A stretch of DNA of 64,000 bases from Erwinia sp050410775 (GCF_050410775.1 NZ_CP191229.1); one strand, 5' to 3'; shown: positions 25,575 through 34,607, numbered from the stretch's first letter. Translations and numbers: made by a program. The notes: a model not told the origin generated them from the letters alone.

Positions 25575-26543
25575 TTAAGTTCCTCTGGGCTCCTTCAGGC
25601 AGCTCGTAAACTGGCTGGACAACTGTGAGAGGAATGTCACATAGCTGTCTCTGTCCGGAGTGATAGACATTCCCAGCGGATCCAGCGTTCCTGAACGCAC
25701 CTTGGTTCCTCTGGCAACGGCTTCAATGACGGCCGGCCTGAATTGTGGCTCAGCAAAGACGCAAGTCGCCTTGTGCTCAACCAACTCTGTTCGAATATGA
25801 TGTAGTCGCTGGGCGCCGGGTTGGATCTCAGGGTTAACGGTAAAATGACCAGAAGGCGTCAAACCGTAATGTTTTTCAAAGTAGCTGTAGGCATCGTGAA
25901 AAACGAAATACCCCTTTCCTTTCACCGGCTCAAGCTGAGATCGAATTTGCGTATCGGCTGAGGCCAATTCTGCTTCAAAGTGCTGCAGGTTCGCGTCTAA
26001 TTTGTCTCTGCTTTGCGGCATAAGTTCCAATAATTTTGCATGGATTGCAACCGCTGATTGCCGCGCAATCTCAGGGGACATCCACAGGTGCATATTATAT
26101 TCGCCATGATGGTGATGATGCCCCGCCTCATCATGATCTTCCCCGCCATGCTCGTGCCCATGATCATGCCCGTGTTCTTCATCTTCCACGCCTTTAATCA
26201 GCAGTGGTTTTACGGAGGATAACGCCGCCAGCGCCAGGGATTTATTCTGCGGCAACTGTGACACCGCTTTCGGCATAAAAGCTTCCATTTCAGGGCCAAC
26301 CCAGACCACCAAATCCGCGTCCCGCAAGCGTCTGATGTCGGAAGGGCGCAGCGCATAGTCATGAGCTGAAGCGCCGTCAGGCAGGAGAATATCGACCGGC
26401 GTCACGCCATCGGCGATGGCGGCGGCGATAAAGCCAACCGGCTTAAGGGAGGCAACGACCGCCGCCTGAAGAGGCACGGCAAACGAAGCGGCGAAGAGGG
26501 AAGCGGAGAGCAGTAACACCGGGCGTGTTTTTTTGTGTAACAT
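25575..26543 (-). CDS. znuA: High-affinity zinc ABC transporter, periplasmic binding protein
   Basis: A 322-residue cluster 9 solute-binding protein. Signal peptide of about 27 residues ending PLQA, then AAVVASLKPVGFI. The His-rich flexible loop (about residues 121-148, GHDHGHEH and GHHHHHGEY) captures zinc; ligand His residues in NMHLW and VFHDAY are present. Divergent from znuCB with a Zur box between. Confidence 0.96.
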   Translation of the reverse strand: MLHKKTRPVLLLSASLFAASFAVPLQAAVVASLKPVGFIAAAIADGVTPVDILLPDGASAHDYALRPSDIRRLRDADLVVWVGPEMEAFMPKAVSQLPQNKSLALAALSSVKPLLIKGVEDEEHGHDHGHEHGGEDHDEAGHHHHHGEYNMHLWMSPEIARQSAVAIHAKLLELMPQSRDKLDANLQHFEAELASADTQIRSQLEPVKGKGYFVFHDAYSYFEKHYGLTPSGHFTVNPEIQPGAQRLHHIRTELVEHKATCVFAEPQFRPAVIEAVARGTKVRSGTLDPLGMSITPDRDSYVTFLSQLSSQFTSCLKEPRGT

Positions 26544-26572
26544 AATACGTCATTCCATCGTGAGTGGTCGAT

Positions 26573-26595
26573 GGAGTGTGATATTATAACATTCG
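26573..26595. promoter_or_regulatory. Zur box in the znuA/znuC divergent promoter
   Basis: On the minus strand the sequence reads GAATGTTATAATATCACACT, nearly identical to the E. coli znu operator. It lies midway in the 77-base gap, so one Zur-Zn complex would repress both arms. Confidence 0.92.
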
Positions 26596-26620
26596 AAAAC
26601 TTCTGCAACCTGTAATAATT

Positions 26621-27373
26621 ATGCCCTCACTGATTACACTGGAAAAAATCGCTGTCAGCTTTGGCCAGCGTCGCGTGCTGTCCGATGTTTCGCTGACGCT
26701 GCAGCCGGGACGTATCCTGACGCTGCTCGGCCCAAACGGCGCCGGCAAGTCCACGCTGGTTCGCGTGGTGCTCGGGTTAATTAAACCCGACGAAGGGAAC
26801 ATGGTCCGCCCTGCCCAGCTACGCATTGGTTACGTGCCGCAAAAAATTCATCTCGACGCCACGCTGCCGCTCACCGTTGAGCGCTTTTTGCTGCTCAGAG
26901 GCGGCGTCAGTCGTGCCGAGATTCTGCCCGCGCTTAAGCGCGTACAGGCCGCGCAGCTGATCCGCTCGCCGCTGCAAAAGCTGTCCGGCGGAGAAATGCA
27001 GCGTGTACTGCTGGCCCGCGCCCTGCTCAACCAGCCCCAGCTGCTGGTGCTGGATGAACCCACCCAGGGCGTTGATGTCAATGGGCAGGTGGCGCTTTAC
27101 GATCTGATTGACCAGCTTCGCCAGGAGCTGAACTGCGGGGTGCTGATGGTTTCGCACGATCTGCATCTGGTTATGGCGAAAACGGATGAGGTGCTCTGCC
27201 TCAATCAGCATATCTGCTGCTCGGGTACGCCAGAGGCGGTTTCCCGGCATCCGGAGTTTATCTCCATGTTTGGCCCTCGCGGTGCCGAACAGCTGGCAAT
27301 CTATCGTCACCATCATAATCATCGTCACGACCTTCAGGGCCGTATCGTTTTACGCAGAGGACAAGGCGAGTGA
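26621..27373 (+). CDS. znuC: Zinc ABC transporter ATP-binding protein
   Basis: A 250-residue ABC ATPase: Walker A GPNGAGKST (about 36-44), signature LSGGEMQRV, Walker B QLLVLDEP and the switch His in MVSHDLH. A His-rich C-terminus (HHHNHRHD) is typical of ZnuC. It overlaps znuB by four bases (GTGA). Confidence 0.96.
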   Translation: MPSLITLEKIAVSFGQRRVLSDVSLTLQPGRILTLLGPNGAGKSTLVRVVLGLIKPDEGNMVRPAQLRIGYVPQKIHLDATLPLTVERFLLLRGGVSRAEILPALKRVQAAQLIRSPLQKLSGGEMQRVLLARALLNQPQLLVLDEPTQGVDVNGQVALYDLIDQLRQELNCGVLMVSHDLHLVMAKTDEVLCLNQHICCSGTPEAVSRHPEFISMFGPRGAEQLAIYRHHHNHRHDLQGRIVLRRGQGE

Positions 27374-28155
27374 TCGAACTCCTTTTTCCCGGCTGGCTGG
27401 CCGGGTTTTTACTGGCGCTGGCGGCTGGTCCGCTTGGCTCTTTTGTCGTCTGGCGCCGGATGTCTTACTTCGGCGATACCCTGGCGCACGCTTCCCTGCT
27501 CGGGGTCGCTTTTGGTCTGCTGCTGAACATCAATCCGTTTTATGCTGTTATCGCAGTCACGCTGATCCTTTCGCTGGCGCTGGTCTGGCTGGAGCGGCGG
27601 CCGCATCTCGCCATCGATACGCTGCTGGGGATTTTTGCCCATAGCGCGCTCTCGCTGGGGCTGGTTGTGGTCAGCCTGATGGCGAATGTGCGGGTGGATT
27701 TGATGGCTTATCTGTTTGGCGACCTGCTTTCCGTCACGCCAGACGATCTCTATACCATCGGCATTGGGGTAATCATCGTGCTGACGGTCCTTGCGGTGAA
27801 CTGGCGTTCACTGCTCTCCATGACCATCAGTCCCGAACTGGCTCAGGTGGACGGCGTTAATATACAGCGCACCAAGCTGGTGCTGATGCTGGTAACGGCG
27901 CTGACAATCGGCGTGGCGATGAAGTTTGTTGGCGCGCTGATCATTACCTCGCTGCTGATCATTCCTGCTGCGACCGCCCGCCGCTTTGCCCGCTCCCCCG
28001 AGCAGATGGCCGGGATCGCGGTACTGATCGGGATCATGGCCGTCACGGCCGGACTGACCTTCTCGGCCTGGTATGACACGCCGGCTGGCCCGTCAGTGGT
28101 GCTGGGGGCCGCCGTGATGTTTATGCTCAGCATGGTAAAGAAACCGGCGGTGTAG
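27370..28155 (+). CDS. znuB: Zinc ABC transporter permease
   Basis: A 261-residue ABC-3 family permease with about 7-8 membrane segments, partner of ZnuC. Motifs SYFGDTLAHASLLGVAFG near the N-terminus and MKFVGALIITSLLIIPAA are typical. GTG start inside the znuC stop. Confidence 0.95.
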   Translation: MIELLFPGWLAGFLLALAAGPLGSFVVWRRMSYFGDTLAHASLLGVAFGLLLNINPFYAVIAVTLILSLALVWLERRPHLAIDTLLGIFAHSALSLGLVVVSLMANVRVDLMAYLFGDLLSVTPDDLYTIGIGVIIVLTVLAVNWRSLLSMTISPELAQVDGVNIQRTKLVLMLVTALTIGVAMKFVGALIITSLLIIPAATARRFARSPEQMAGIAVLIGIMAVTAGLTFSAWYDTPAGPSVVLGAAVMFMLSMVKKPAV

Positions 28156-28159
28156 ACAG

Positions 28160-28260
28160 AGGCATAAAGCCTGTATGCCTCAAATGCAGGCAGAAGCTCA
28201 CGGCTTCTGCGCTCGCTGAGGCTGCTGTCCTGTCAGGACCAGGCGTTACGCCAGTCAGCA
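28160..28260. other. Hairpin-rich spacer downstream of znuB
   Basis: Several short inverted repeats, e.g. GAGGCATA...TATGCCTC (28160-28182) and AGAAGC...GCTTCT near 28194-28210. No gene seen; possibly a decayed palindromic repeat cluster protecting the znuCB mRNA 3' end. Confidence 0.4.
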
Positions 28261-28266
28261 TTTATA

Positions 28267-28288
28267 AAAAAACCGGGCATGCCCGGTT
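28267..28288. terminator. Bidirectional terminator between znuB and ruvB
   Basis: A 10-bp stem AAAACCGGGC/GCCCGGTTTT flanked by further A and T runs on both sides, in the convergent gap. Confidence 0.9.
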
Positions 28289-28317
28289 TTTTATCGCCTG
28301 TTGATTCTGAAGGGGCG

Positions 28318-29322
28318 TTACTCTTCGCGGGTAATGCCGAAATGCTTATAGGCATGTTGCGTGGCGATGCGCCCACGCGGCGTGCGCTGAATAAACCCCT
28401 GCTGGATCAGGTAAGGTTCAAGCACGTCCTCAATGGTCTCACGCTCTTCGCCAATCGCCGCCGCCAGGTTATCCAGCCCGACAGGGCCGCCGGTGAACTT
28501 ATCGATAATCGCCAGCAGCAGTTTGCGGTCCATATAGTCGAAGCCTTCCGTATCGACGCTCAGCATATCCAGCGCTTTTGAGGCCACCTCACCGCTGAGG
28601 CTGCCCGCTGCGCGTACCTCGGAAAAGTCCCGCACCCGGCGAAGCAGACGGTTTGCGATACGCGGCGTACCGCGGGAGCGGCGGGCCACTTCCAGCGCGC
28701 CTTCCGCGCTGAGCGGCAGGCCCAGACAGGCGGCGCTACGCCCCACGATATGCTGCAGGTCTTCAACCCGGTAGAACTCCAGACGCTGAACGATGCCAAA
28801 ACGATCCCGCAGCGGCGAAGTCAGTGAGCCGGCGCGGGTCGTCGCGCCAATCAGCGTAAACGGCGGCAGGTCCAGCTTAATTGAACGGGCGGCCGGTCCT
28901 TCCCCGATCATGATATCCAGCTGATAATCTTCCATCGCCGGATAGAGCACTTCTTCGACTACCGGCGAGAGACGGTGGATTTCATCAATAAACAGGACGT
29001 CGTGCGGCTCCAGGTTGGTCAGCATCGCCGCCAGATCGCCCGCTTTCTCCAGCACCGGACCGGAGGTGGTCCGCAGATTGACGCCCATTTCATTGGCAAC
29101 AATGTTGGCGAGCGTGGTCTTGCCGAGGCCAGGCGGCCCGAAGATCAGCAGATGATCGAGGGCATCGCCGCGCATTTTGGCCGCCTGGATAAAAATTTCC
29201 ATCTGCTCGCGTACCACCGGCTGGCCCACATACTCTTCCAGCAGCTTGGGGCGGATAGCGCGGTCAACAAGCTCTTCTTCATTGACGGTTCCCGGCGAGA
29301 CCAGGCGATCGGCTTCAATCAT
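28318..29322 (-). CDS. ruvB: Holliday junction branch migration helicase RuvB
   Basis: A 334-residue AAA+ motor that, with RuvA, drives branch migration. Walker A GPPGLGKTTLA, Walker B LFIDEIHRL, sensor GATTRAGSLTSPLRDRFG, C-terminal winged helix (RTPRGRIATQHAY). It follows ruvA after eight bases in the same SOS transcript. Confidence 0.97.
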   Translation of the reverse strand: MIEADRLVSPGTVNEEELVDRAIRPKLLEEYVGQPVVREQMEIFIQAAKMRGDALDHLLIFGPPGLGKTTLANIVANEMGVNLRTTSGPVLEKAGDLAAMLTNLEPHDVLFIDEIHRLSPVVEEVLYPAMEDYQLDIMIGEGPAARSIKLDLPPFTLIGATTRAGSLTSPLRDRFGIVQRLEFYRVEDLQHIVGRSAACLGLPLSAEGALEVARRSRGTPRIANRLLRRVRDFSEVRAAGSLSGEVASKALDMLSVDTEGFDYMDRKLLLAIIDKFTGGPVGLDNLAAAIGEERETIEDVLEPYLIQQGFIQRTPRGRIATQHAYKHFGITREE

Positions 29323-29330
29323 GCATTACC

Positions 29331-29948
29331 TCAAATAGCGGCGCGCAGGGCTTCGCGGATCAGCGTTTCGCACTCCGCGTCAGGACGTCCGACTTTACTT
29401 ATCATCCGGCTGGCTTCCTGAGGTTTATACCCCAGCGACACCAGCGCGGCAACCGCCTCGCTTTCCGCATCATTCGCGGCGGCGTCAGGCTGGACTTCGC
29501 TGGTCAGGGCAAATGGCGCGTCGGCCGCAAAGAGATCGCCATGCATTCCCTTGAAGCGATCCTTCATCTCCACCACCAGCCGTTCTGCGGTTTTCTTACC
29601 CACGCCCGGCAGCTTCACCAGGGCGGCGATCTCTTCCCGCTCGACGGCGGTGACGAACTGCTGGGCGGACATGCCGGAAAGAATGGCAAGCGCCAGCTTC
29701 GGCCCCACGCCGTTAACTTTAATCAGTTCACGAAACAGCGCCCGCTCCTGCTTGCTGTTAAAACCAAACAGCAGCTGGGCGTCTTCACGCACCACAAAAT
29801 GGGTAAAAATCACCGCCTCGTGATTGAGGTCGGGAAGCTCGTAAAAGCAGGTCATAGGCATATGGATTTCATAGCCCACGCCGTTGGTTTCCAGCAGCAC
29901 CAGCGGCGGCTGTTTTTCCAGGATCGTGCCTCTTAAACGTCCAATCAC
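29331..29948 (-). CDS. ruvA: Holliday junction DNA-binding protein RuvA
   Basis: A 205-residue tetrameric junction-binding protein. OB domain (IGRLRGTILEKQPPLVLLE), two helix-hairpin-helix motifs (NGVGPKLALAIL and LPGVGKKTAERLVVEM), and the C-terminal RuvB-contact domain (LVSLGYKPQEASRMI). A GTG start at 29948 is chosen, as the protein aligns to E. coli from IGRLRG and GGAAGG lies upstream. A LexA box overlaps its promoter region. Confidence 0.95.
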   Translation of the reverse strand: MIGRLRGTILEKQPPLVLLETNGVGYEIHMPMTCFYELPDLNHEAVIFTHFVVREDAQLLFGFNSKQERALFRELIKVNGVGPKLALAILSGMSAQQFVTAVEREEIAALVKLPGVGKKTAERLVVEMKDRFKGMHGDLFAADAPFALTSEVQPDAAANDAESEAVAALVSLGYKPQEASRMISKVGRPDAECETLIREALRAAI

Positions 29949-29995
29949 GTTCGCTTCCTTCCATAACAATCAGTGCGGGGGTTATATCATAAAAA

Positions 29996-30017
29996 AAGCT
30001 GGATGAATATCCAGCTT
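29996..30017 (-). terminator. ruvC terminator, coincident with a LexA box
   Basis: A nine-bp stem AAGCTGGAT/ATCCAGCTT with a four-base loop, followed on the minus strand by TTTTTTTAT. It lies one base after the ruvC stop and contains the LexA operator of ruvAB. Confidence 0.85.
29999..30014 (-). promoter_or_regulatory. LexA (SOS) box of ruvAB
   Basis: CTGGATGAATATCCAG fits CTG-N10-CAG and closely matches the E. coli ruvA operator. It lies about 50 bases upstream of the ruvA GTG. Confidence 0.88.
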
Positions 30018-30018
30018 A

Positions 30019-30543
30019 TCAGGAGCGCAGGCGGCCACGGGCCAGGTTAAGCTGCCCTTCCCCCATCCGGTTAGCGTTCTGGCTGACGTGGCAGTGGGTG
30101 ATCGCAATGGCCAGCGCATCGGCGGCGTCCGCCTGCGGGCTGGCCCCCAGCTTCAGCAGCGTTTTCACCATATGCTGCACCTGGCTTTTTTCCGCGCTGC
30201 CGATGCCCACCACGGTTTGCTTCACCTGACGGGCAGCATACTCGAACACCGGCAGATCCTGGTTAACCGCCGCCACGATAGCGGCGCCGCGCGCCTGGCC
30301 CAGCTTCAGCGCTGAGTCGGCGTTTTTCGCCATAAAGACCTGCTCAATGGCGAAATAGTCCGGCTGGAACTGGGTAATGATTTCGCTGACGCCTGCGTAA
30401 ATAAGCTTCAGGCGGGAGGGCAGATCCGTCACGCTCGTACGAATACAGCCGCTGCCCAGATAGGTTAGCTGCCTGCCCACCTGCCGGATGACGCCGTAGC
30501 CGGTGATGCGCGACCCCGGATCGATACCTAAAATGATCGCCAT
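30019..30543 (-). CDS. ruvC: Crossover junction endodeoxyribonuclease RuvC
   Basis: A 174-residue resolvase cutting Holliday junctions. Acidic catalytic residues are visible: LGIDPGSR (Asp), FAIEQVF (Glu) and the C-terminal ADAADALAIA (two Asp). An ATG at 30543 is used (MAIILGIDPG) with GGAGAGG upstream; a GTG one codon earlier is possible. Downstream of yebC, as in E. coli. Confidence 0.96.
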   Translation of the reverse strand: MAIILGIDPGSRITGYGVIRQVGRQLTYLGSGCIRTSVTDLPSRLKLIYAGVSEIITQFQPDYFAIEQVFMAKNADSALKLGQARGAAIVAAVNQDLPVFEYAARQVKQTVVGIGSAEKSQVQHMVKTLLKLGASPQADAADALAIAITHCHVSQNANRMGEGQLNLARGRLRS

Positions 30544-30586
30544 CACGCCTCTCCGGCCAGGTTATGCTCTGAGGTCAACAACGCCA

Positions 30587-31330
30587 TTAAAGGGTTGCCG
30601 CCACCTCGTCAGAAATCTCACCATTATGGTAGACCTCCTGAACGTCGTCGCAGTCTTCCAGCATATCGATCAGGCGCAGCAGTTTTGGCGCGGTTTCAGC
30701 ATCCATGTCCGCCTTGGTTGACGGGATCATGGTCACTTCTGCCGTATCAGGCTTCAGCCCTGCCGCTTCCAGCGCATCCTTAACGTCACCGAGGGTTTCC
30801 CAGGCGGTAAAGACGTCAATCGCACCGTCGTCGTAGGTCAGCACGTCGTCAGCGCCCGCTTCCAGCGCCGCATCCATCACCGTATCTTCGTCCAGACCCG
30901 GCGCGAATGAGACCACGCCTTTACGGGTAAAGAGATAGGCGACCGAGCCGTCCGTGCCCAGATTGCCGCCGGTTTTGGTGAAGGCGTGACGCACTTCAGA
31001 AACGGTACGGTTACGGTTATCGCTCAGGCATTCCACCATCACGGCCGTGCCGCCAGGGCCGTAGCCTTCGTAAATGATGGTTTCCATGTTGCTGTCGTCT
31101 TCGCCGCCCACGCCGCGCGCGATGGCGCGGTTCATGGTGTCGCGCGTCATGTTGTTTGACAGCGCTTTATCCATGGCGGCGCGCAGGCGTGGGTTGGAAG
31201 CGGCATCGCCGCCGCCCAGTTTCGCTGCGGTAACCAGCTCGCGGATAATCTTGGTGAAAATTTTGCCGCGTTTGGCATCCTGCGCCGCTTTACGGTGCTT
31301 GGTGTTAGCCCATTTACTATGACCAGCCAT
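30587..31330 (-). CDS. yebC: YebC/TACO1 family protein
   Basis: A 247-residue three-domain protein of the YebC family, which includes transcription regulators and translation factors that help ribosomes at problem motifs. It begins MAGHSKWANTKHRKAAQDAKRG, with YEGYGPGGTAVMVECL in the middle. The start has an AGGAGAAAT ribosome site. Upstream of ruvC, probably in one transcript. Confidence 0.95.
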   Translation of the reverse strand: MAGHSKWANTKHRKAAQDAKRGKIFTKIIRELVTAAKLGGGDAASNPRLRAAMDKALSNNMTRDTMNRAIARGVGGEDDSNMETIIYEGYGPGGTAVMVECLSDNRNRTVSEVRHAFTKTGGNLGTDGSVAYLFTRKGVVSFAPGLDEDTVMDAALEAGADDVLTYDDGAIDVFTAWETLGDVKDALEAAGLKPDTAEVTMIPSTKADMDAETAPKLLRLIDMLEDCDDVQEVYHNGEISDEVAATL

Positions 31331-31379
31331 GCTTTACATTTCTCCTCGATCCCTCACAGGCTATCTTACTTGTGATTTT

Positions 31380-31448
31380 GTTCGCTGGCAGTGCTCGGAA
31401 TCCTCACGTACTAATGTACGCTGCGGTTCCTGCGCGCTGGCAGCGAAC
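31380..31448. repeat. Imperfect 69-base palindrome between yebC and nudB
   Basis: The ends GTTCGCTG and CAGCGAAC pair, and the centre CGTAC-TAAT-GTACG forms a hairpin, with partly matched arms between (GGAA/TTCC). It resembles a dispersed enterobacterial palindromic element but I cannot assign a family; only one copy is in the window. Confidence 0.5.
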
Positions 31449-31528
31449 AAACTCACTGCGCCGATAAACGCCTGAAGGTTCAACTCAATCGATATCACCT
31501 GACCATCAGGGGATAATTATAAAAATAG

Positions 31529-31963
31529 TTAAACTACAAATTCTTTTATTGCCTGGCCATTGCTCCAGGACTTGGTGAGCGCGGCGGCTTCGGCAGGCGG
31601 CAGCCAGCGCAGCGCCAGATGCTCGCTGAGCGCGACTCTCCGCTCGGCCGGCAACGCCAGGCTGAACCAGTGCTCGGTATTGTGGGTCACCTCCGGCGCA
31701 TAGCGATGGCGGAAGTGGGCAAAGATCTCAAATTCTATCTGACGCTGGCAGTCGACTAAGGTGAACTGCTCGCGGTTAACATCAATGCCCAGCTCTTCCC
31801 ACACTTCGCGCGCGGCGGTTTCCGCCAGCGTTTCGCCCGGCTCCTGGCTGCCGGTGACCGACTGCCAGAACGCCGGATCGTCGCGCCGCTGTAGCATCAG
31901 CACCCGCCCGGTATCCTGGGCGTAGATCACCACCAGTACCGAAACGGGATGCTTGAAGGCCAC
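31529..31963 (-). CDS. nudB: Dihydroneopterin triphosphate diphosphatase (Nudix)
   Basis: A 144-residue Nudix hydrolase removing pyrophosphate from dihydroneopterin triphosphate in folate synthesis. The Nudix box GX5EX7REUXEEXGU is visible as GSQEPGETLAETAAREVWEE followed by LGI. GTG start directly after the aspS stop, so translation is coupled to aspS, the same arrangement as in E. coli. Confidence 0.93.
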   Translation of the reverse strand: MAFKHPVSVLVVIYAQDTGRVLMLQRRDDPAFWQSVTGSQEPGETLAETAAREVWEELGIDVNREQFTLVDCQRQIEFEIFAHFRHRYAPEVTHNTEHWFSLALPAERRVALSEHLALRWLPPAEAAALTKSWSNGQAIKEFVV

Positions 31964-33760
31964 TTATTCGTGCTCAGGCTTATCAGCAGGCGCGTTCTGG
32001 TATTTTTTGATAACTTCAATTCCCAGTTCGCCCAGCGAGGCGGGATTCGCAAAGCTTGGCGCTTCGGTCATCAGACAGGCCGCCGCCGTCGTTTTCGGGA
32101 AGGCGATAACGTCACGGATATTATCCGTGCCGGTCAGCAACATCACCAGACGATCCAGACCAAATGCAAGGCCCGCATGCGGTGGCGTACCAAACTTCAG
32201 CGCATCCAGCAGGAAGCCGAATTTTTCACGCTGTTCCTGTTCGGTAATACCGAGGATGCCAAATACCGTCTGCTGCATCTCTCCGTGGTGGATACGCACC
32301 GAACCGCCACCCACTTCGTAACCGTTGATCACCATGTCGTAGGCGTTGGCAATCGCGGTTTCCGGTGCGGATTTCAGCTCAGACGGCGTCATCGCTTTCG
32401 GCGCGGTAAACGGATGGTGCATCGCAGACAGGCCGCCTTCGCCATCATCTTCAAACATCGGGAAGTCAACCACCCACAGCGGCGCCCAGGCGCTATTGTC
32501 GGTGATGGCGAGATCGCGGCCCAGCTTGAGGCGCAGCGCGCCAAGCGCGTCGGCAACCACTTTGGCGCTGTCCGCACCGAAGAAGATCATATCGCCATCG
32601 GCAGCGCCGGTACGGGCCAGAATAGTCTCGACGATATCGGCGTTAAGGAACTTGGCGACCGGGCTGGTAATGCCTTCCAGGCCTTTGGCGCGCTCGTTCA
32701 CCTTGATGTAGGCCAGGCCTTTCGCACCGTAGATCTCGACAAATTTGCCATATTCATCGATCTGCTTACGGCTAAGCCCAGCGCCACCCGGCACGCGCAG
32801 CGCCGCTACGCGGCCTTTGGCATCGTTAGCCGGCCCGGAGAAGACTTTAAATTCAACTGTTTTCAGCAGGTCGGCAACGTCCACCAGCTCCATCGGGTTA
32901 CGCAGGTCCGGCTTATCGGAACCGTAACGACGCATCGCTTCTTCAAAGGTGATCATCGGAAACGCGCCCAGATCGACGCCTTTCACGTTCTGCCAGAGAT
33001 CGCGCACCAGCTTTTCCATTATTTCCTGCACCTGTGGCGCGGTCATAAAGGAGGTTTCAACATCGATCTGGGTGAATTCAGGCTGACGATCGGCACGCAA
33101 ATCTTCATCACGGAAGCATTTGACGATCTGGTAGTAGCGATCGAAGCCAGACATCATCAGCAGCTGTTTAAACAGCTGAGGCGACTGCGGCAGCGCATAA
33201 AACTTGCCTTTGTGTACGCGGCTCGGCACCAGATAGTCGCGCGCGCCTTCCGGCGTGGCCTTGGTCAGCATCGGCGTTTCGATATCCAGAAAGCCGTTAT
33301 CATCCATAAAGCGACGGACAAAGCTGGTGATTTTCGCACGGGCTTTCAGGCGCTGCGCCATATCGGGGCGACGCAGATCCAGGTAACGGTATTTCAGACG
33401 GGCTTCTTCCGTGTTGACCTGGTTCGAGTCCAGCGGCAGCGGCTCCGAGCGGTTGATAATGGTCAAATCGGTGGCGAAAACTTCCACTTCGCCGGTCGCC
33501 ATATCGGCGTTTTTGTTTTTCTCATCACGGGCGCGGACGGTGCCTGTGATCTGAATGCAAAATTCGTTACGCAGCTCGGAGGCGAGCTTAAAGGCGTCCT
33601 GACGATCCGGATCGAAAAATACCTGCACGATGCCTTCGCGATCGCGCATATCAATAAAGATCAGGCTCCCCAGATCGCGGCGGCGATTGACCCAACCGCA
33701 CAGTGTCACTTGCTGGCCTACGTGGGACAGATTGAGCTGTCCGCAATACTCAGTTCGCAT
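31964..33760 (-). CDS. aspS: Aspartate--tRNA ligase
   Basis: A 598-residue class IIb aminoacyl-tRNA synthetase with the bacterial GAD insertion. N-terminal OB fold (VTLCGWVNRRRDLG), motif 2 around FRDEDLRADRQPEFTQID, motif 3 GLAFGLDRLVMLL. The start at 33760 (MRTEYCGQL) matches E. coli; the frame is open upstream to 33811. Confidence 0.97.
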   Translation of the reverse strand: MRTEYCGQLNLSHVGQQVTLCGWVNRRRDLGSLIFIDMRDREGIVQVFFDPDRQDAFKLASELRNEFCIQITGTVRARDEKNKNADMATGEVEVFATDLTIINRSEPLPLDSNQVNTEEARLKYRYLDLRRPDMAQRLKARAKITSFVRRFMDDNGFLDIETPMLTKATPEGARDYLVPSRVHKGKFYALPQSPQLFKQLLMMSGFDRYYQIVKCFRDEDLRADRQPEFTQIDVETSFMTAPQVQEIMEKLVRDLWQNVKGVDLGAFPMITFEEAMRRYGSDKPDLRNPMELVDVADLLKTVEFKVFSGPANDAKGRVAALRVPGGAGLSRKQIDEYGKFVEIYGAKGLAYIKVNERAKGLEGITSPVAKFLNADIVETILARTGAADGDMIFFGADSAKVVADALGALRLKLGRDLAITDNSAWAPLWVVDFPMFEDDGEGGLSAMHHPFTAPKAMTPSELKSAPETAIANAYDMVINGYEVGGGSVRIHHGEMQQTVFGILGITEQEQREKFGFLLDALKFGTPPHAGLAFGLDRLVMLLTGTDNIRDVIAFPKTTAAACLMTEAPSFANPASLGELGIEVIKKYQNAPADKPEHE

Positions 33761-34043
33761 AACGATATCCTTTAATCTTCGCCGCTCACGCGCAGCAGGG
33801 TTGACCATCACTGCCCAAAAAGGCCCTGCTGACGCGAAAAATGGCGGCCATTATAATGGAAAAAGCGCGGCGCGATAAGTGCCGCAGCCGCATCAATACC
33901 GCCATTCGCACTCAAAACAGACGACGTCACCGTTACTTCTCACAAAAGCTAACAAATTTCACGCTTTCCGAACATTGTTCTTATCGCCACACCTGGTCGA
34001 TTGCCTGTAATCTCAATGGTTTCCCCCTTTTTACGGAGAACGT

Positions 34044-34607
34044 ATGCTGGATTTAACTGCTGAGAAAACCGCGCTGGTGCTGATTGACCTTCAGGAAGGG
34101 ATTCTGCCCTATGCCGTTGGCCCCCATGCGGCCAGCGATGTGGTTGCCCGTTCAGCGGCGCTGGCGGAAAAGTTCCGCTCGGTCAATTCGCCAGTCGTGC
34201 TGGTTCGCGTGGGCTGGGCCGCGGATTTTGGCGACGCGCCAAAGCAGCCGGTGGACGCCAGCCACGGCGGCGCCCTGCCCGCTAACTGGTGGGTCTATCC
34301 GGCCGCGCTGGGCAAGCAGGAGAGCGATATTGAAGTGACCAAACGTCAGTGGGGCGCCTTCTACGGTACGGACCTGGAACTCCAGCTGCGCCGCCGCGGC
34401 ATTGATACCATCGTGCTGGGCGGGATCGCCACCAATATGGGCGTGGAGTCCACTGCCCGTAACGCCTGGGAGCTGGGTTTTAATCTGGTGGTGGTTGAAG
34501 ATATTTGCAGCGCCGTCAGCACCGAAGAGCACGCGGGAAGCGTTAAACATATCTTCCCTCGCCTGGGTCGCGTAAGAACATCTGAAGAGGTTCTGGCCGC
34601 GCTCTGA
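34044..34607 (+). CDS. yecD: YecD, isochorismatase-like hydrolase lacking the catalytic Cys
   Basis: A 187-residue isochorismatase-fold protein. The Asp of the usual Asp-Lys-Cys triad is in LVLIDLQEG, and Lys is in EVTKRQWGAFYGT. The Cys position in GGIATNMGVESTARNA is Gly, as in E. coli YecD, so classical cysteine hydrolysis is unlikely. ACGGAGAAC precedes the ATG. Divergent from aspS and upstream of yecE. Confidence 0.92.
   Translation: MLDLTAEKTALVLIDLQEGILPYAVGPHAASDVVARSAALAEKFRSVNSPVVLVRVGWAADFGDAPKQPVDASHGGALPANWWVYPAALGKQESDIEVTKRQWGAFYGTDLELQLRRRGIDTIVLGGIATNMGVESTARNAWELGFNLVVVEDICSAVSTEEHAGSVKHIFPRLGRVRTSEEVLAAL

Noticed and set aside
26096..26180. Low-complexity CAT/ATG-rich stretch that looks like a microsatellite
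   Set aside because: It encodes the His/Asp/Glu-rich metal-binding loop of ZnuA.
31949..33775. 608-codon open frame on the plus strand
   Set aside because: It is the exact antisense of aspS, and its translation is rich in His/Arg/Gln as expected for a shadow frame of a GC-rich gene.
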